Origin: Hyphomonas sp.
Lineage (GTDB): Bacteria > Pseudomonadota > Alphaproteobacteria > Caulobacterales > Hyphomonadaceae
Assembly: GCF_017792385.1 (NCBI RefSeq)
Contig: NZ_CP051230.1
Coordinates: 868,001-932,000 of the forward strand
Reading direction: 5' to 3'
Length of the DNA stretch: 64,000 nucleotides
This document shows, one piece after another, positions 34,271 through 43,456 of this stretch (position 1 is its first letter; every line of letters begins with the position of its first letter). Made by a program: the position numbers and the translations under genes. A model generated the notes under the pieces. That model searched no databases and was not told the DNA's origin. It saw only the letters and a program-made list of their open reading frames with translations.

Positions 34271-34391
34271 GGGCGGTCTCCTTCATGGATGGAGCGCCTC
34301 CACCAACCGCCACGGCGCTTTTCGAAGTATAGCGCAAAGCAGCGCACGCCGGAACCTTCCGGCGCGCGCATCAGGTGATGCATCCTGTGCA

Positions 34392-35330
34392 TCATACCGC
34401 CTGCGCCGTATTTTTCTTCGGTCTGAAATCGAAGAGCGGGACGCCGAGTTTCTTGGCCTTGTCGGCGAGATTGTCGGTGATCCCGGAGCCCGGAAAGAGG
34501 ATGAGGCCGATGGGCATCGCCTCAAGAAGCGCGTCGTTGCGCTTGAACGGCGCGGCCTTGCCGTGGCGCTTCCAGTCCGGCTTGAAGACGATTTGCTGGC
34601 ATTTGCGGTTATCGGCCCAGCAGGCGGCGATCTTCTCGGCGCCTTTGGGCGAGCCGCCATGCAGGAGCACCATGTCGACGTGCTTGGCCTTCACACGGTC
34701 CAGCGCATCCCAGATCGCCCGATGGTCGGTGACGTCGAGCCCGCCGGAAAACGCAACCCGTGGTCCGCTTGGCAGGAGGGGTTCGATCTCCGCGCGTCGC
34801 TTCGCCGAGAGATAGTCGCGGCTGTCGATCATGGCCGCGGTCAACGTGCGATGACTGATCCGCGACCCCGAGTGCGGACGCCAGGTCTGACCGATATGGG
34901 TCTCGAAGTGATCGGCGGCGATATCGCGCATGATTTCGTAAGCGTTGCGCCGTTCGATCAGCGTGACGCCCTGAGCCGTCAGAGCTTCAAGTTCGACGGA
35001 GCGTACTTCCGAGCCGTCCTGTTCACGCTGTGATCGTCTTTGTGATTGCTCATTGTCGTCGAGGTCGCGATCGACGCGGGCTGCTGTGCGATGAAACAGG
35101 TTCGTCACGGACCAGAGCAGGTCTTCGAGACCCGGTTCGAGACGCGTGTCTTCGAACGTGGCGGCGAGTGCGTCGAAGATATCGGCTATCGCACCCTGGA
35201 GGGCGTCGGCTTCGGGCAAGGGTCTCGGGTCGGGTTCGTCGGCGAAAGGCCGATAGCCATAGAGCTGCAATTCTTCGAGTACGGCCGCGGTTGCGGAGCT
35301 GGCCATTGGTTCGGTGGTCTCGGCGGTCAT
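34392..35330 (-). CDS. DUF2493 domain protein
   Basis: The 312-aa protein starts at 35330. Its N-terminal half is acidic and helical; the C-terminal third has the DUF2493 (Rossmann-like, SLOG-related) core: RVAFSGGLDVTDHRAIWDAL, MVLLHGGSPKGAEKIAACWA and MPIGLILFPGSGITDNLADK. SLOG-type folds bind nucleotide ligands; here the role is unknown though the family is common in such elements. The longer open frame upstream to 36215 is antisense-free noise over the leader and Toprim gene. Confidence 0.85.
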   Translation of the reverse strand: MTAETTEPMASSATAAVLEELQLYGYRPFADEPDPRPLPEADALQGAIADIFDALAATFEDTRLEPGLEDLLWSVTNLFHRTAARVDRDLDDNEQSQRRSQREQDGSEVRSVELEALTAQGVTLIERRNAYEIMRDIAADHFETHIGQTWRPHSGSRISHRTLTAAMIDSRDYLSAKRRAEIEPLLPSGPRVAFSGGLDVTDHRAIWDALDRVKAKHVDMVLLHGGSPKGAEKIAACWADNRKCQQIVFKPDWKRHGKAAPFKRNDALLEAMPIGLILFPGSGITDNLADKAKKLGVPLFDFRPKKNTAQAV

Positions 35331-35650
35331 GGGATCGTCTCCTGTTCGGCGTGGGCCGCGCCTCTCGCGGCCTTCCCGAGCGACGGGAAAGCGGGGGCTG
35401 GCCGGGACTGCACCGCCGGTCACGGCGGCCGGAGCCAGAGGCGGAGGACGGCGGAGGCGGCGCTCTTTTGTTTCGCGATGCAAAGCCGGGCCTTTACGCC
35501 CGGCGGCGGAAAAGAGTGTCGCCGTAGCCGTTGCCGGCCCGGCCAGTCTCCGCTCCGTCTCGCTCCTCTCGGAAGGCCGAAGGCGAGGCTCTTGAATTAG
35601 GAGGTGATCTGACGATAGCGACCAGACTAGTGACGGGCCTGCTCTGCCGC
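35331..35650 (-). other. Structured leader of DUF2493, no gene
   Basis: The 320 bases contain no gene. They share blocks with the DUF736 leader: CCGCGCCTCTCGCGGCC (35356-35372, 26 bases before the start), GGCCGGGAC (35400-35408) and GCGGAGGACGGCGGAG (35441-35456). Further inverted repeats such as GCCGGGCC/GGCCCGGC-like segments occur near 35490-35560. It is best read as an untranslated, folded leader. Confidence 0.5.
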
Positions 35651-36691
35651 TCAGTGTTCGTCGGAAAGCAGCCGTGAGAAATCGGCAGTGGCCAGTTGCT
35701 GACCCAGATGCGTCCTTAGGTCGTCCCGTCCGAGCTTGCGGAGGTCTTCGTTGAAGTCGCCGCCAAGAGAAATAAGCCGAATCGTTTCGATACCGACGGC
35801 TCCTGCGCGTTCGATCAGATTGGCGGCGGCCATGTCGCCTGCTTCGTCGGCGTCGGCGGCGATGTAGAGACGCTGAAGCCCGGTCGGCAGGATCAGCGCG
35901 GCGAGATGATTGGCCGACAACGCGGATATGACGGGCATGTTGGGCAACGCCATGCGCACGGAGAGCGTGCTTTCCAGCCCTTCGCCAGCAGCGAGGATGT
36001 CGCTCGCAGTTCCGATCCGCACGCCATGGCCGAGCAGGTTCCCCATCGCCTTGCGTGATGGATCGAGGGGCGCCTTGCGAGCCGTCGCCGGATCGAGCCA
36101 TGTGCGGTGAACGCCGGTGAGATTGCCGTTCACGTCCGTGACCTTGGCGAGCAATGCGGGCCAGGTCTCCGGTGGTGTGTCTTTGGGCTGACCTTCTCGC
36201 CAATAGTAGCAGCACGGATGAAATCGCAGTGCTGGCGCGTCGCCAAGCCCGGAAAGACCGCGCCGATGAAGATAGCGCTCGGCGAGCGTTCCACCGATCG
36301 GTTTTCCCATGGCGAATAGGCGCCGTGCAGCCTCCGGCAATCCGGTGGGTGCGACCGCTCGTTCGCGGGTTGGCGGTTCAGGTCGTGGGAGGCTCAGGAA
36401 GATACGCGCCTCATCAAGCGTCTCGCCGAAGGTGCGAAGTTGCCGGGCGCCGGCAATGAGGTCTAGCAGGTCGCCATGGTCGCCCGTGGCGGCGTCGGTC
36501 CATTTGCCGGCAGCGCCAGGACCGTGGGTTGGTCCAGTGAGGCGAACGTAAAGACTGCGTCCGGGCGTGTTCTCGACGTCGCCGACGATCCAGTAGCGGC
36601 CCTGCTTGCGGCCGTTGGAGAGATAGTGGCGGCATACGGCCTCCGCTTCGCGGCCGAGCTGGCGGGCCATGTCAGATGCAATGCTATTCAT
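35651..36691 (-). CDS. DUF7146/Toprim domain protein (primase-like)
   Basis: The 346-aa protein starts at 36691 (MNSIASDMARQLGREAEAVC). The N-terminal half (NTPGRSLYVRLTG, GDLLDLIAG) is a DUF7146-type domain and the C-terminal part a Toprim fold with the Glu in ILAAGEGLESTLSV and the DxD in LYIAADADEAGD. Such proteins resemble the Toprim part of plasmid primases and may help complementary-strand synthesis after transfer. No helicase domain is present. Confidence 0.85.
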   Translation of the reverse strand: MNSIASDMARQLGREAEAVCRHYLSNGRKQGRYWIVGDVENTPGRSLYVRLTGPTHGPGAAGKWTDAATGDHGDLLDLIAGARQLRTFGETLDEARIFLSLPRPEPPTRERAVAPTGLPEAARRLFAMGKPIGGTLAERYLHRRGLSGLGDAPALRFHPCCYYWREGQPKDTPPETWPALLAKVTDVNGNLTGVHRTWLDPATARKAPLDPSRKAMGNLLGHGVRIGTASDILAAGEGLESTLSVRMALPNMPVISALSANHLAALILPTGLQRLYIAADADEAGDMAAANLIERAGAVGIETIRLISLGGDFNEDLRKLGRDDLRTHLGQQLATADFSRLLSDEH

Positions 36692-36787
36692 TTGCGCCTC
36701 CTTGGTGAGAGCAAAAAAGAAGGAGCCCGCCACATTGGGCGGGCTCCAGGGGCGGCTGCGGGAGCCGTTGGGGGGCTTGGCTCCCGG

Positions 36788-38845
36788 TCACTCGGCCGCA
36801 GTGGCGAAGGCGTTGCCGGTGACAGGTTCATCATCGGTGATGACGGCGGAATCGCCCATGGCCGTTTCGCCGCCGTTATCCGCCGATTGCGCTTCGCTGT
36901 CGGGAAGAGCCGGCATGCGCAGGACTCCGGGCAGCCAACCGGTTCCTTCGAGAAGCTCTTCGGCCGCCGCGACCATCTCCGGTTTCTTGAGACCAGCGAT
37001 GCGGTCGGCCGCCTCGTCGCCCTTGCCTTCGCGCACCGCTTCCAGAATGCGGGCCTTGGTGACGCGTGCGAGATAGCTCTCGCCCGTCGGCGTCCAGCCC
37101 GCACTCGTCATGTCGAGCCCGAGCGTCGCCGCCAGCACATCGGCATGGGCGAGCGCCCGCGGACGGCGGTTGTACGGTTCTTGTACAGCGTTGACGGTCA
37201 TGGCGACGCAATGCGCGAACAGCGCCTCGCGGCTATCTTTGTCGAACCCGACCAGCGCCTCCCACAGATCCTCAGGCGCTTTCGGCAGCGCCCCTAGCCA
37301 GCTCGTCGTGCGATCGTCGATGCTGAGCGCGTAAGCCGTGTCGCCAAGGCCCGGCGCCTGGGCGCCAAAACCGGCGCTGTGCGGCGTGATCTCGACACAG
37401 CTATCCAGCGGATAGTGATAGAAGAGCCGCAGCGTCATCGCATGCAAGGCGGCGAGGAACGCCGTCTGCGGATCGTTGGCCAGCGCGTCGCGAAGGGCGA
37501 GCGTGCGATGCGCCGTCAATTCCATGACGAGACGGTCGGAGAGCGGCTTCAGGCCATTTTCTTCCTCTTCCACCTCTTCGCTGGCGTCGGGGCTCGTAAC
37601 TTCGTCGACGTCCTCCTCGGTGGAGGCGTCCATCCCGTCGACCTCATCCCGCCCATCGGATTCGACGGAAGGTTCATCCTCGGGGCGGACATAGCCACGT
37701 TCGACACGCGGGCGGCCGTCATGGCCAATGCTGACGAAGACGCCGGCCATCGCGATTACGTCCGGTTCGAAGCGGACGGGCCGCTCCTGCAAGGCTTCCA
37801 TCGCCGTTTCGATCTCGCCGAGACGGGCGTCGACCTCTTCGGGAAACTCCTCCGCGTCGGCGTATTCAACTTCAATCTGATCGTATTCAGTCTTCAGCGC
37901 GTGGAAGCTCGCGATCTCGTCCTCGCTCATCGGCTCGGTCTCGCCGGTGATCCGGCGCAGACCGTATGTGTGGCCGTAGGGGAAGTCCGTGCCGATCTCG
38001 ATCCATTTCCAGCCCTCGGCGCGGATCGCTTGCGCATCGGTTTCGAGCTTTTCATCGACGAGTTTCGCAAGCAGGCCTGCATCCTGCAGCCAGCCGCCAT
38101 CATCGGACTGGAAGAGATCGCGGAGGATGGCACCGCCGGCCGCCTCATAGGCGCCCAGCCCGACGAACTGCGCCCGCCGGTCGGAGGCGCGCACGGCGCC
38201 TTCGGTCAGCATGCGGCGGATTTCATAGGGCTGTTTCGCGTAAGTCCGTCTGATCGACTCCCAGACCTGTTCCTGGCGCTCATGGTCGGGATTGACCGTG
38301 AAGGCCATGAGTTGGTCGAGCGTCATTTCCTCTTCCGCATAGGCGTCGAGAAGCGACGGCGCGATAGCGGCGAGCTTGAGCCGCTGCTTGACGACATTCG
38401 CCGAGACGAAGAAGGCCGCCGCGATCTCCTCTTCGCTCTTGCCTTTCTCGCGCATCGCCTGGAAGGCGCGGAACTGGTCGAGCGGATGAAGCGGCGCACG
38501 CTGAACATTCTCGGCGAGACTGTCTTCTTCGGCGAGGCCATCCGTGCGCACGATGCAGGGCACGGGCGCTGTGCGGTTCAGCCGCTTCTTCTTCACCAGG
38601 AGTTCGAGCGCCCGGTAGCGGCGTCCGCCTGCCGGGATCTCGAACATGCCGGTTTCAGCGCCGTCCTCGTCCAGCACCGGCCGGACGGTGATCGAGGACA
38701 GAAGCGTGCGCCGGGCGATGTCTTCGGCGAGCTCCTCGATCGAGACGCCGGCCTTGATGCGCCGAACATTCGACTGGCTCAGCACCAGCTTGTTGAAAGG
38801 GATGTCGCGCGAGGCGCTGAGGGTGATTTTCTGAGACTTGGTCAT
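36788..38845 (-). CDS. ParB-like partition/nuclease-family protein
   Basis: The 685-aa protein has a ParB N-terminal domain: LVLSQSNVRRI, then the CTPase-type motif IPAGGRRYRALELL and SLAENVQRAPLHPLDQF, and an HTH region (SEEEIAAAFFVSANVVKQRL). A long acidic linker (about 400-450) and a C-terminal region of unknown role follow. Proteins of this type maintain plasmids and ICEs; no ParA partner is found in this window. A conserved 54-base leader precedes the start. Confidence 0.9.
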   Translation of the reverse strand: MTKSQKITLSASRDIPFNKLVLSQSNVRRIKAGVSIEELAEDIARRTLLSSITVRPVLDEDGAETGMFEIPAGGRRYRALELLVKKKRLNRTAPVPCIVRTDGLAEEDSLAENVQRAPLHPLDQFRAFQAMREKGKSEEEIAAAFFVSANVVKQRLKLAAIAPSLLDAYAEEEMTLDQLMAFTVNPDHERQEQVWESIRRTYAKQPYEIRRMLTEGAVRASDRRAQFVGLGAYEAAGGAILRDLFQSDDGGWLQDAGLLAKLVDEKLETDAQAIRAEGWKWIEIGTDFPYGHTYGLRRITGETEPMSEDEIASFHALKTEYDQIEVEYADAEEFPEEVDARLGEIETAMEALQERPVRFEPDVIAMAGVFVSIGHDGRPRVERGYVRPEDEPSVESDGRDEVDGMDASTEEDVDEVTSPDASEEVEEEENGLKPLSDRLVMELTAHRTLALRDALANDPQTAFLAALHAMTLRLFYHYPLDSCVEITPHSAGFGAQAPGLGDTAYALSIDDRTTSWLGALPKAPEDLWEALVGFDKDSREALFAHCVAMTVNAVQEPYNRRPRALAHADVLAATLGLDMTSAGWTPTGESYLARVTKARILEAVREGKGDEAADRIAGLKKPEMVAAAEELLEGTGWLPGVLRMPALPDSEAQSADNGGETAMGDSAVITDDEPVTGNAFATAAE

Positions 38846-38851
38846 ATCAGT

Positions 38852-38905
38852 TCTCCGTGGGCGGGCTGGCCGAAAGCCTCTCTCTCGACCTCCAAACCCG
38901 TCACG
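38852..38905 (-). repeat. Conserved 54-base leader repeat, copy 1 (before ParB-like gene)
   Basis: The 54 bases match 40176-40229 at 51 of 54 positions and end 6 bases before the ParB-like start codon. Read on the minus strand, the core is GACGGGTTTGGAGGTCGAGA, leading into the ribosome site CACGGAGA. It is an untranslated leader shared by two neighbouring genes. Confidence 0.75.
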
Positions 38906-38971
38906 AAAAACCCGGCCCGCCTCTTCCTCTTGAGGAAGCGACGGACCGGAACGATAGAGCGCCGTTTGCAG

Positions 38972-40168
38972 TTACGCCGCGCGCTCCAGGAGCTTCTTCG
39001 CCTTGCCCTCCAATTCGAGCCGGGCGTCCTGCTGCGGCTTCGACCGGGCGACGGCGGAGATGCCCTGCACGAAGTCGAACACGGACTCGGGCGGCCGGCC
39101 TTCCTCGGCGAGGACTGTCTCGACGATCCTGGCCGTCTCCGCCTTGGAGAAGCCCCGCTTGCGGAGGAAGTCGGTGCGATCGTCGTCATTGCGCGCGACG
39201 ATCCGCTCGCGCGCCGCACGGATGCCTTCGACGAAGGGTCGTGGCGAGGAATCTGCGAAGCGGGTCAGCGCCGGCGCCGCCTCGTGTGCGAAGCGGTTGG
39301 CGGCGTATTTGGAATGCCGGATGCTGATTTCCTGGAAGTCCTCAACGCCCCAGAGATTACGGTTCTGGCAGACGGCGCGGAGGTAGAAGCTGGCGATGCC
39401 GAGCGTCTTCGCGCCGACTTCCGAGTTCCAGCAATAGAACCCCCGGAAATAGAGATCAGGCGATCCATCCGGCAGCTTGCCCGCCTCGATCGGGTTCATG
39501 TCGTCGACCAGGAAGAGGAAAACGTCTCGGTCGGAGGCGTAGAGTGTGGTCGTATCCTTGGTGATGTCGACCATCGGGTTGTAGACGCCGCTCGACCAGT
39601 CGAGCGTGCCGGGCACTTTCCAGCGCGTATCGCCAGTGCCGTTCCCCGCGATCTTCTGCACGGCGGCGACGAGTTCGTGGTCGTAGATGCGGCCATAATC
39701 CGGGCCGGTGACGGCGCGCAGCTCGGTACGCCCATCCTCGGTTTCCAGCGTCTTGATCTGCTCGGCTCGGTGGGAGGTGAGCCCGTATTGCAGATTGATG
39801 CCAGCGAGCGGCGCCGGGAGCTGGCGCAAATAGGCCGCTGGTGCGCTGACGAGGCTTGCAAGCTGTCCGAAGCTCCAATGGGTCGGCGCGACCGGCGCGT
39901 CGGCTTCGGGCAGGATGAGCGCCAGGTTTTCCGGATCGTCGCGATGGGCTTCGACGCGGATCGCTGCGCTCTCGACCGTCCGCGTGCGGCTGTGCTCGGC
40001 GCGGCCCTTCACAGAGGCGTAGAGCTCCGACAGGGACAGGTAGCGTTCGTCATCCGGCCGGGAAAACCATTCCGAGGAGACGCGGCCGATCCGCTCTCCG
40101 CGCGAGATATCGACTTTGAAGCCGCCGCTCTCGTCGCGTCGGCCGTCCAGGGTTTCAAGGTTAGTCAT
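38972..40168 (-). CDS. DUF932 family protein
   Basis: The 398-aa protein has LSLSELYASVKGRAEHSRTR, LTSHRAEQIKTLETEDGRTE, PDYGRIYDHELVAAVQKIAG and YCWNSEVGAKTLGIASFYLR, the usual DUF932 sequence. DUF932 proteins are widespread in phages, plasmids and ICEs; function unknown. It is the last minus-strand core gene before the defence island and shares its leader sequence with the ParB-like gene. Confidence 0.9.
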   Translation of the reverse strand: MTNLETLDGRRDESGGFKVDISRGERIGRVSSEWFSRPDDERYLSLSELYASVKGRAEHSRTRTVESAAIRVEAHRDDPENLALILPEADAPVAPTHWSFGQLASLVSAPAAYLRQLPAPLAGINLQYGLTSHRAEQIKTLETEDGRTELRAVTGPDYGRIYDHELVAAVQKIAGNGTGDTRWKVPGTLDWSSGVYNPMVDITKDTTTLYASDRDVFLFLVDDMNPIEAGKLPDGSPDLYFRGFYCWNSEVGAKTLGIASFYLRAVCQNRNLWGVEDFQEISIRHSKYAANRFAHEAAPALTRFADSSPRPFVEGIRAARERIVARNDDDRTDFLRKRGFSKAETARIVETVLAEEGRPPESVFDFVQGISAVARSKPQQDARLELEGKAKKLLERAA

Positions 40169-40175
40169 GGGTCAA

Positions 40176-40229
40176 TCTCCGTGAGCGGGCCGGCCGAAAG
40201 ACTCTCTCTCGACCTCCAAACCCGTCACG
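40176..40229 (-). repeat. Conserved 54-base leader repeat, copy 2 (before DUF932 gene)
   Basis: Second copy of the repeat at 38852-38905, here 7 bases before the DUF932 start codon. Outside the 54 bases the two leaders differ, so it is a discrete conserved unit and not a larger duplication. Confidence 0.75.
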
Positions 40230-40480
40230 GCGAAAGCCGCCGAACTCTCACTCTCTCTTGCACCGGCGAAAGCAAAGAATCTCAGCCTTGCGACACCGCC
40301 CCAACAAGAAGGTCGTTGGCAATATGTTGGCGTCCAGACGGCGTATTTGCATCGATATTCGGCACAGATTTCTCCAAAGTATTTCGAAATATGGCACGAA
40401 ATTCATGGAGTCTATTGACTCAAAGCGATGTAGAAACTACCTGAATTTCAGTGAAGGATGCAGAAGGCGGTGATGGATTG

Positions 40481-40711
40481 ATGTCTGAAGACAGTGAGAA
40501 ACGGGAGAAGTTTGTTCGGCTGGCCGAGGGGCGGACTCAGTCTGCGCTCGACGCCATTCGGAAACTTGGCAACCTCTCGAACCGCCGGGCTTACGAATAC
40601 AACGATGCTGACGTGAAGAAGATCATCAAAGCGCTCCGAGATGCGACAGGCGAGATAGAGCGAAAGTTCGGATCGACTTCGGGCGATGGCGCAGACAAGT
40701 TCAAGCTGTAG
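40481..40711 (+). CDS. Small helical protein, partner of the GHKL ATPase
   Basis: The 76-aa protein (MSEDSEKREKFVRLAEGRTQ, then NRRAYEYNDADVKKIIKAL) is charged and helical with no recognised domain. A GTG at 40451 would add ten residues. It is the first gene of the plus-strand defence island and ends 12 bases before the GHKL ATPase gene, so the two are probably co-expressed. The ribosome site is weak. Confidence 0.6.
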   Translation: MSEDSEKREKFVRLAEGRTQSALDAIRKLGNLSNRRAYEYNDADVKKIIKALRDATGEIERKFGSTSGDGADKFKL

Positions 40712-40723
40712 GGGGCGCAATCC

Positions 40724-42589
40724 ATGAAGGCTGAACCACTTAACATTCGCGACAAGCGATTTCTCATAAACCGGCTGATCGAACAGGCGCCCGTGAGCAC
40801 GCTGGTTCGCGAGTTCTTCAAGAATGCCGACGAAAGCGCTGTTCTGGCGGAAACGGGGAATCGTCGTATCGAAATCTACCCCACGACGATTGATGGCGTA
40901 CGCAAGCTGACCTTCTGGAACACGGGCGTGGGCATGGACGATAGAGAGTTGAAGCAAGCGACCGATCTATCGTCTTCGATCAACAAAGAGATGGCGCTTG
41001 ATGGCAATTTCGGGATTGGGGCGAAGGTCTCAGGTCTCACCATGTCGCGCGAAGGGATACGCTATCGGTCGTGCAAGAGTGGCATCGTCAACGAAGTCAC
41101 CATCGGCTTCGATGCCGACGAAGGCACCTATGTCCGCTTCCCTGTCGAATTGCCTGACGGCAGCTCCGACACTGTCTATGACGTTACCGACGTGGCCCGT
41201 GAAGCGGGACAGGACACCGCGTTCGACTGGACGGAAGTCGTCCTGCTCGGTCAAAGCGAAGATCACGACACCGTAGCCGAGCCGCTGGGCAAAGGGAAAA
41301 GTCTGGACCGAAGCTTCATTCCGTCGGCGATCTTCCGGCGTTTTGCGCGTTTTGGAGAGGGAGTCGAAGTTCGCGTCGATGTCGCCATGACCAAAGGCGG
41401 TGGCAAAGGCGAGACAGGTCGTACGCGTCGATTGAAAACGCTGGAAGATGTGGTCGACGAGTTGCCCAACCATGAAAGGGTCGAAGCGCCCGGCGGGGAG
41501 GTCACTGTACACTATATCCACGACCCCAAGCATGAGCGGCACAGCCATTCGCTAAGTGCGCTCGCCAATCCGGCAACGAGTTCCACGACATTTTGCGCGC
41601 TGGTGCATAAAGGTGAGCGCTATGACATCAAGTCGAAGAAGGCTTGGTCGGCGGCAGCCCCGAACTTCGGTATTCCCTTCGGCTCGAAGGTCCTCACGAT
41701 CGAAATCGAGCTTGCTGACAATGTCGCCATGCCAAATCAGTATCGTGATGGACTGACCTGGCCCGATGACCGGTCCCCGATGATCGCTGAGGACTTCGAC
41801 GCCTATGTGCGCGAGCTCATGCCCGAATGGGTCAGGGAGGTCATTCGTTCCGAGTCACCATCCTCCGACGACAATCTGGATGATCTCCAAACCGACCTTC
41901 AGAAACTCCTCGACGAGTTCCGTGTCCCCACGGCGACCCTTAGTCCCTCTCGTCGTCCGATGGCATCCCCGACGGAGGATACTGCTGAGGGCACCGATAC
42001 GTCCGATCCCGTCGACCTCGATACGGATTTCCCGGAAACGGGCGACGAGCCCGATGAGAATGGGGACAAGCGCGACCCGAACAAGAGTCAACGCGCCAAA
42101 CACAAGAAGGTGCGCAAGGCGCCAGAGGGGTCAAAGCTTTCACGTTCTGCCCAATCGTTGGAGCGCGTGCCGGAGATCAAGATCCTCACCGATCCCGAAG
42201 AGATCGCCGAGAAGAATTTGAAAGGCCGTGCGGGGCGCTTTTACAAGGATGCCCAAACGCTGTTCGTGAACGGCTTGTATTCCGTCGTGGAGCGTATGGC
42301 TGTCGAACTTGATGCGGAACTTCGTACGTCCGGCGAGCCGGAAGTAGTGCGCACTGCGATACTAAGGGCCTCTCGCAAGTTCATGGCCTTCCGAGTTGGG
42401 AAAGCCACTTGCTACGCCATCAGCAAACGACTCTCTGACGACTGGTCGAGCGACGATCTCGACCGTGCCACCTCGCCCGAATCTCTTTCGCTGGCTGCAG
42501 ATGACTACAAGCAGAGCATATCTCAGGCCAAGCGCTATGCGAAGGAACTGATCAAGACGGCGGACGTCCCGGAAGAAAGCGTGGCCTGA
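40724..42589 (+). CDS. GHKL-type ATPase, putative defence protein
   Basis: The 621-aa protein has a Hsp90/MutL/histidine-kinase-type ATP-binding fold: N box FFKNADESA (about 30-38), G1 box NTGVGMDD (about 66-73) and G2 box GNFGIGAKVSGL (about 94-105). A charged, acidic linker (about 400-470) and a helical C-terminal region follow. No kinase phosphorylation site, Toprim or nuclease motif is visible. Large GHKL proteins with a small companion occur in anti-phage loci (Zorya- and MORC-like cases are known for this fold), so a defence role is inferred from fold and location, not shown. Confidence 0.65.
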   Translation: MKAEPLNIRDKRFLINRLIEQAPVSTLVREFFKNADESAVLAETGNRRIEIYPTTIDGVRKLTFWNTGVGMDDRELKQATDLSSSINKEMALDGNFGIGAKVSGLTMSREGIRYRSCKSGIVNEVTIGFDADEGTYVRFPVELPDGSSDTVYDVTDVAREAGQDTAFDWTEVVLLGQSEDHDTVAEPLGKGKSLDRSFIPSAIFRRFARFGEGVEVRVDVAMTKGGGKGETGRTRRLKTLEDVVDELPNHERVEAPGGEVTVHYIHDPKHERHSHSLSALANPATSSTTFCALVHKGERYDIKSKKAWSAAAPNFGIPFGSKVLTIEIELADNVAMPNQYRDGLTWPDDRSPMIAEDFDAYVRELMPEWVREVIRSESPSSDDNLDDLQTDLQKLLDEFRVPTATLSPSRRPMASPTEDTAEGTDTSDPVDLDTDFPETGDEPDENGDKRDPNKSQRAKHKKVRKAPEGSKLSRSAQSLERVPEIKILTDPEEIAEKNLKGRAGRFYKDAQTLFVNGLYSVVERMAVELDAELRTSGEPEVVRTAILRASRKFMAFRVGKATCYAISKRLSDDWSSDDLDRATSPESLSLAADDYKQSISQAKRYAKELIKTADVPEESVA

Positions 42590-42800
42590 ACGCGATCTAG
42601 CCCGAAAGCCCAATTCTCATGATCTGATGTGCGTCCGTTCTGGAACGTGCATGTGTTAGTGGCATGTCGAAACCGTCGGATACAGATAGGGCTGATTCTA
42701 CCCGTCAGAGAGACACTCCCTTCCTTGCTGTCGGAATCAGAGCCCAGAGGTCGACTTCAATGTGTTGTCTTTCCTTTCATCGCTCCACGTGATACAAAAC

Positions 42801-42827
42801 CTCACACTACAAATGCTGAAGTGTGAG
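42801..42827. promoter_or_regulatory. Inverted repeat before the AbiEi-like gene (candidate operator)
   Basis: CTCACACT (42801-42808) and AGTGTGAG (42820-42827) are perfect 8-bp arms with an 11-base spacer, ending 11 bases before the ATG. AbiEi antitoxins are known to repress their own operon by binding inverted repeats, so this is a likely autoregulatory site for the four genes that follow. No clear ribosome site separates it from the ATG. Confidence 0.6.
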
Positions 42828-42838
42828 AGTATATATCG

Positions 42839-43456
42839 ATGCCCCAGACCCGCTCCCAACGCGAGATAGTCCGCGACCTCCTAGCGGCGCGTGGGATTCT
42901 GCGCCTTGCGGAACTTAGGGACGCCGGTGTCACCGCCGCAACCGTCAGCCGCATGGAGAAGGATGGTGAGGTTATCCGCCTGGCGCGCGGGCTCTACCAG
43001 CTCCCTGACGCAGAGCTCGACGCAAACCACAGCCTTGCCGAAGCGGCCAAGCGTTTCCCCAAGGGCGTGATCTGCCTCGTCTCGGCGCTCGCCTTTCATG
43101 GTCTCACGGATCAGCTTCCCAAGAAGGTGTGGATGGCGATCGGCCGTAATGACTGGACGCCGAAGCCAAGCGACATGCAAATCCGTGTGCTGCGCTTCTC
43201 GGACGATCTGCTCATCGAAAGCGTCGAAACCCATGTGATCGAAGGCGTATCGGTAAAGGTGTTCGGCGTGGCGAAGACCGTCGCGGACTGCTTCCGCCAT
43301 CGCGGCAAGATCAGTCTCGCCGTCGCGCTCGAGGGCCTCCAAGAGGCTCTGCGCCAACGCAAATCCACGCCGGCCGAGATCGCTAGGGCAGCGGACACAG
43401 GCGGGGTCGGCACGGTGATCCGCCCTTATCTGGAGGCACTGACCACCAATGGCTAA
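42839..43456 (+). CDS. AbiEi-like (type IV antitoxin) regulator
   Basis: The 205-aa protein has an N-terminal winged helix (LAARGILRLAELRDAGVTAA, then IRLARGLYQLPD) and an AbiEi-type C-terminal domain (ICLVSALAFHGLTDQLPKKV, VFGVAKTVADCFRHRGK). AbiEi proteins repress their operon and counter an AbiEii nucleotidyltransferase toxin. Here no AbiEii follows: the next gene, overlapping by 8 bases, is an unrelated putative nuclease. It may be an operon regulator or an antitoxin for a new partner. Confidence 0.8.
   Translation: MPQTRSQREIVRDLLAARGILRLAELRDAGVTAATVSRMEKDGEVIRLARGLYQLPDAELDANHSLAEAAKRFPKGVICLVSALAFHGLTDQLPKKVWMAIGRNDWTPKPSDMQIRVLRFSDDLLIESVETHVIEGVSVKVFGVAKTVADCFRHRGKISLAVALEGLQEALRQRKSTPAEIARAADTGGVGTVIRPYLEALTTNG

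Noticed and set aside
34392..36215. A 607-aa version of the DUF2493 protein
   Set aside because: The N-terminal 295 residues translate the noncoding leader and the antisense-free frame of the Toprim gene; they are low-complexity Arg/Ser-rich sequence.
37379..40444. A 1021-codon plus-strand open frame
   Set aside because: It lies wholly antisense to the ParB-like and DUF932 genes, both of which have recognisable family sequence; its translation has no plausible domain. High GC with suitable codon use produces such long shadows.
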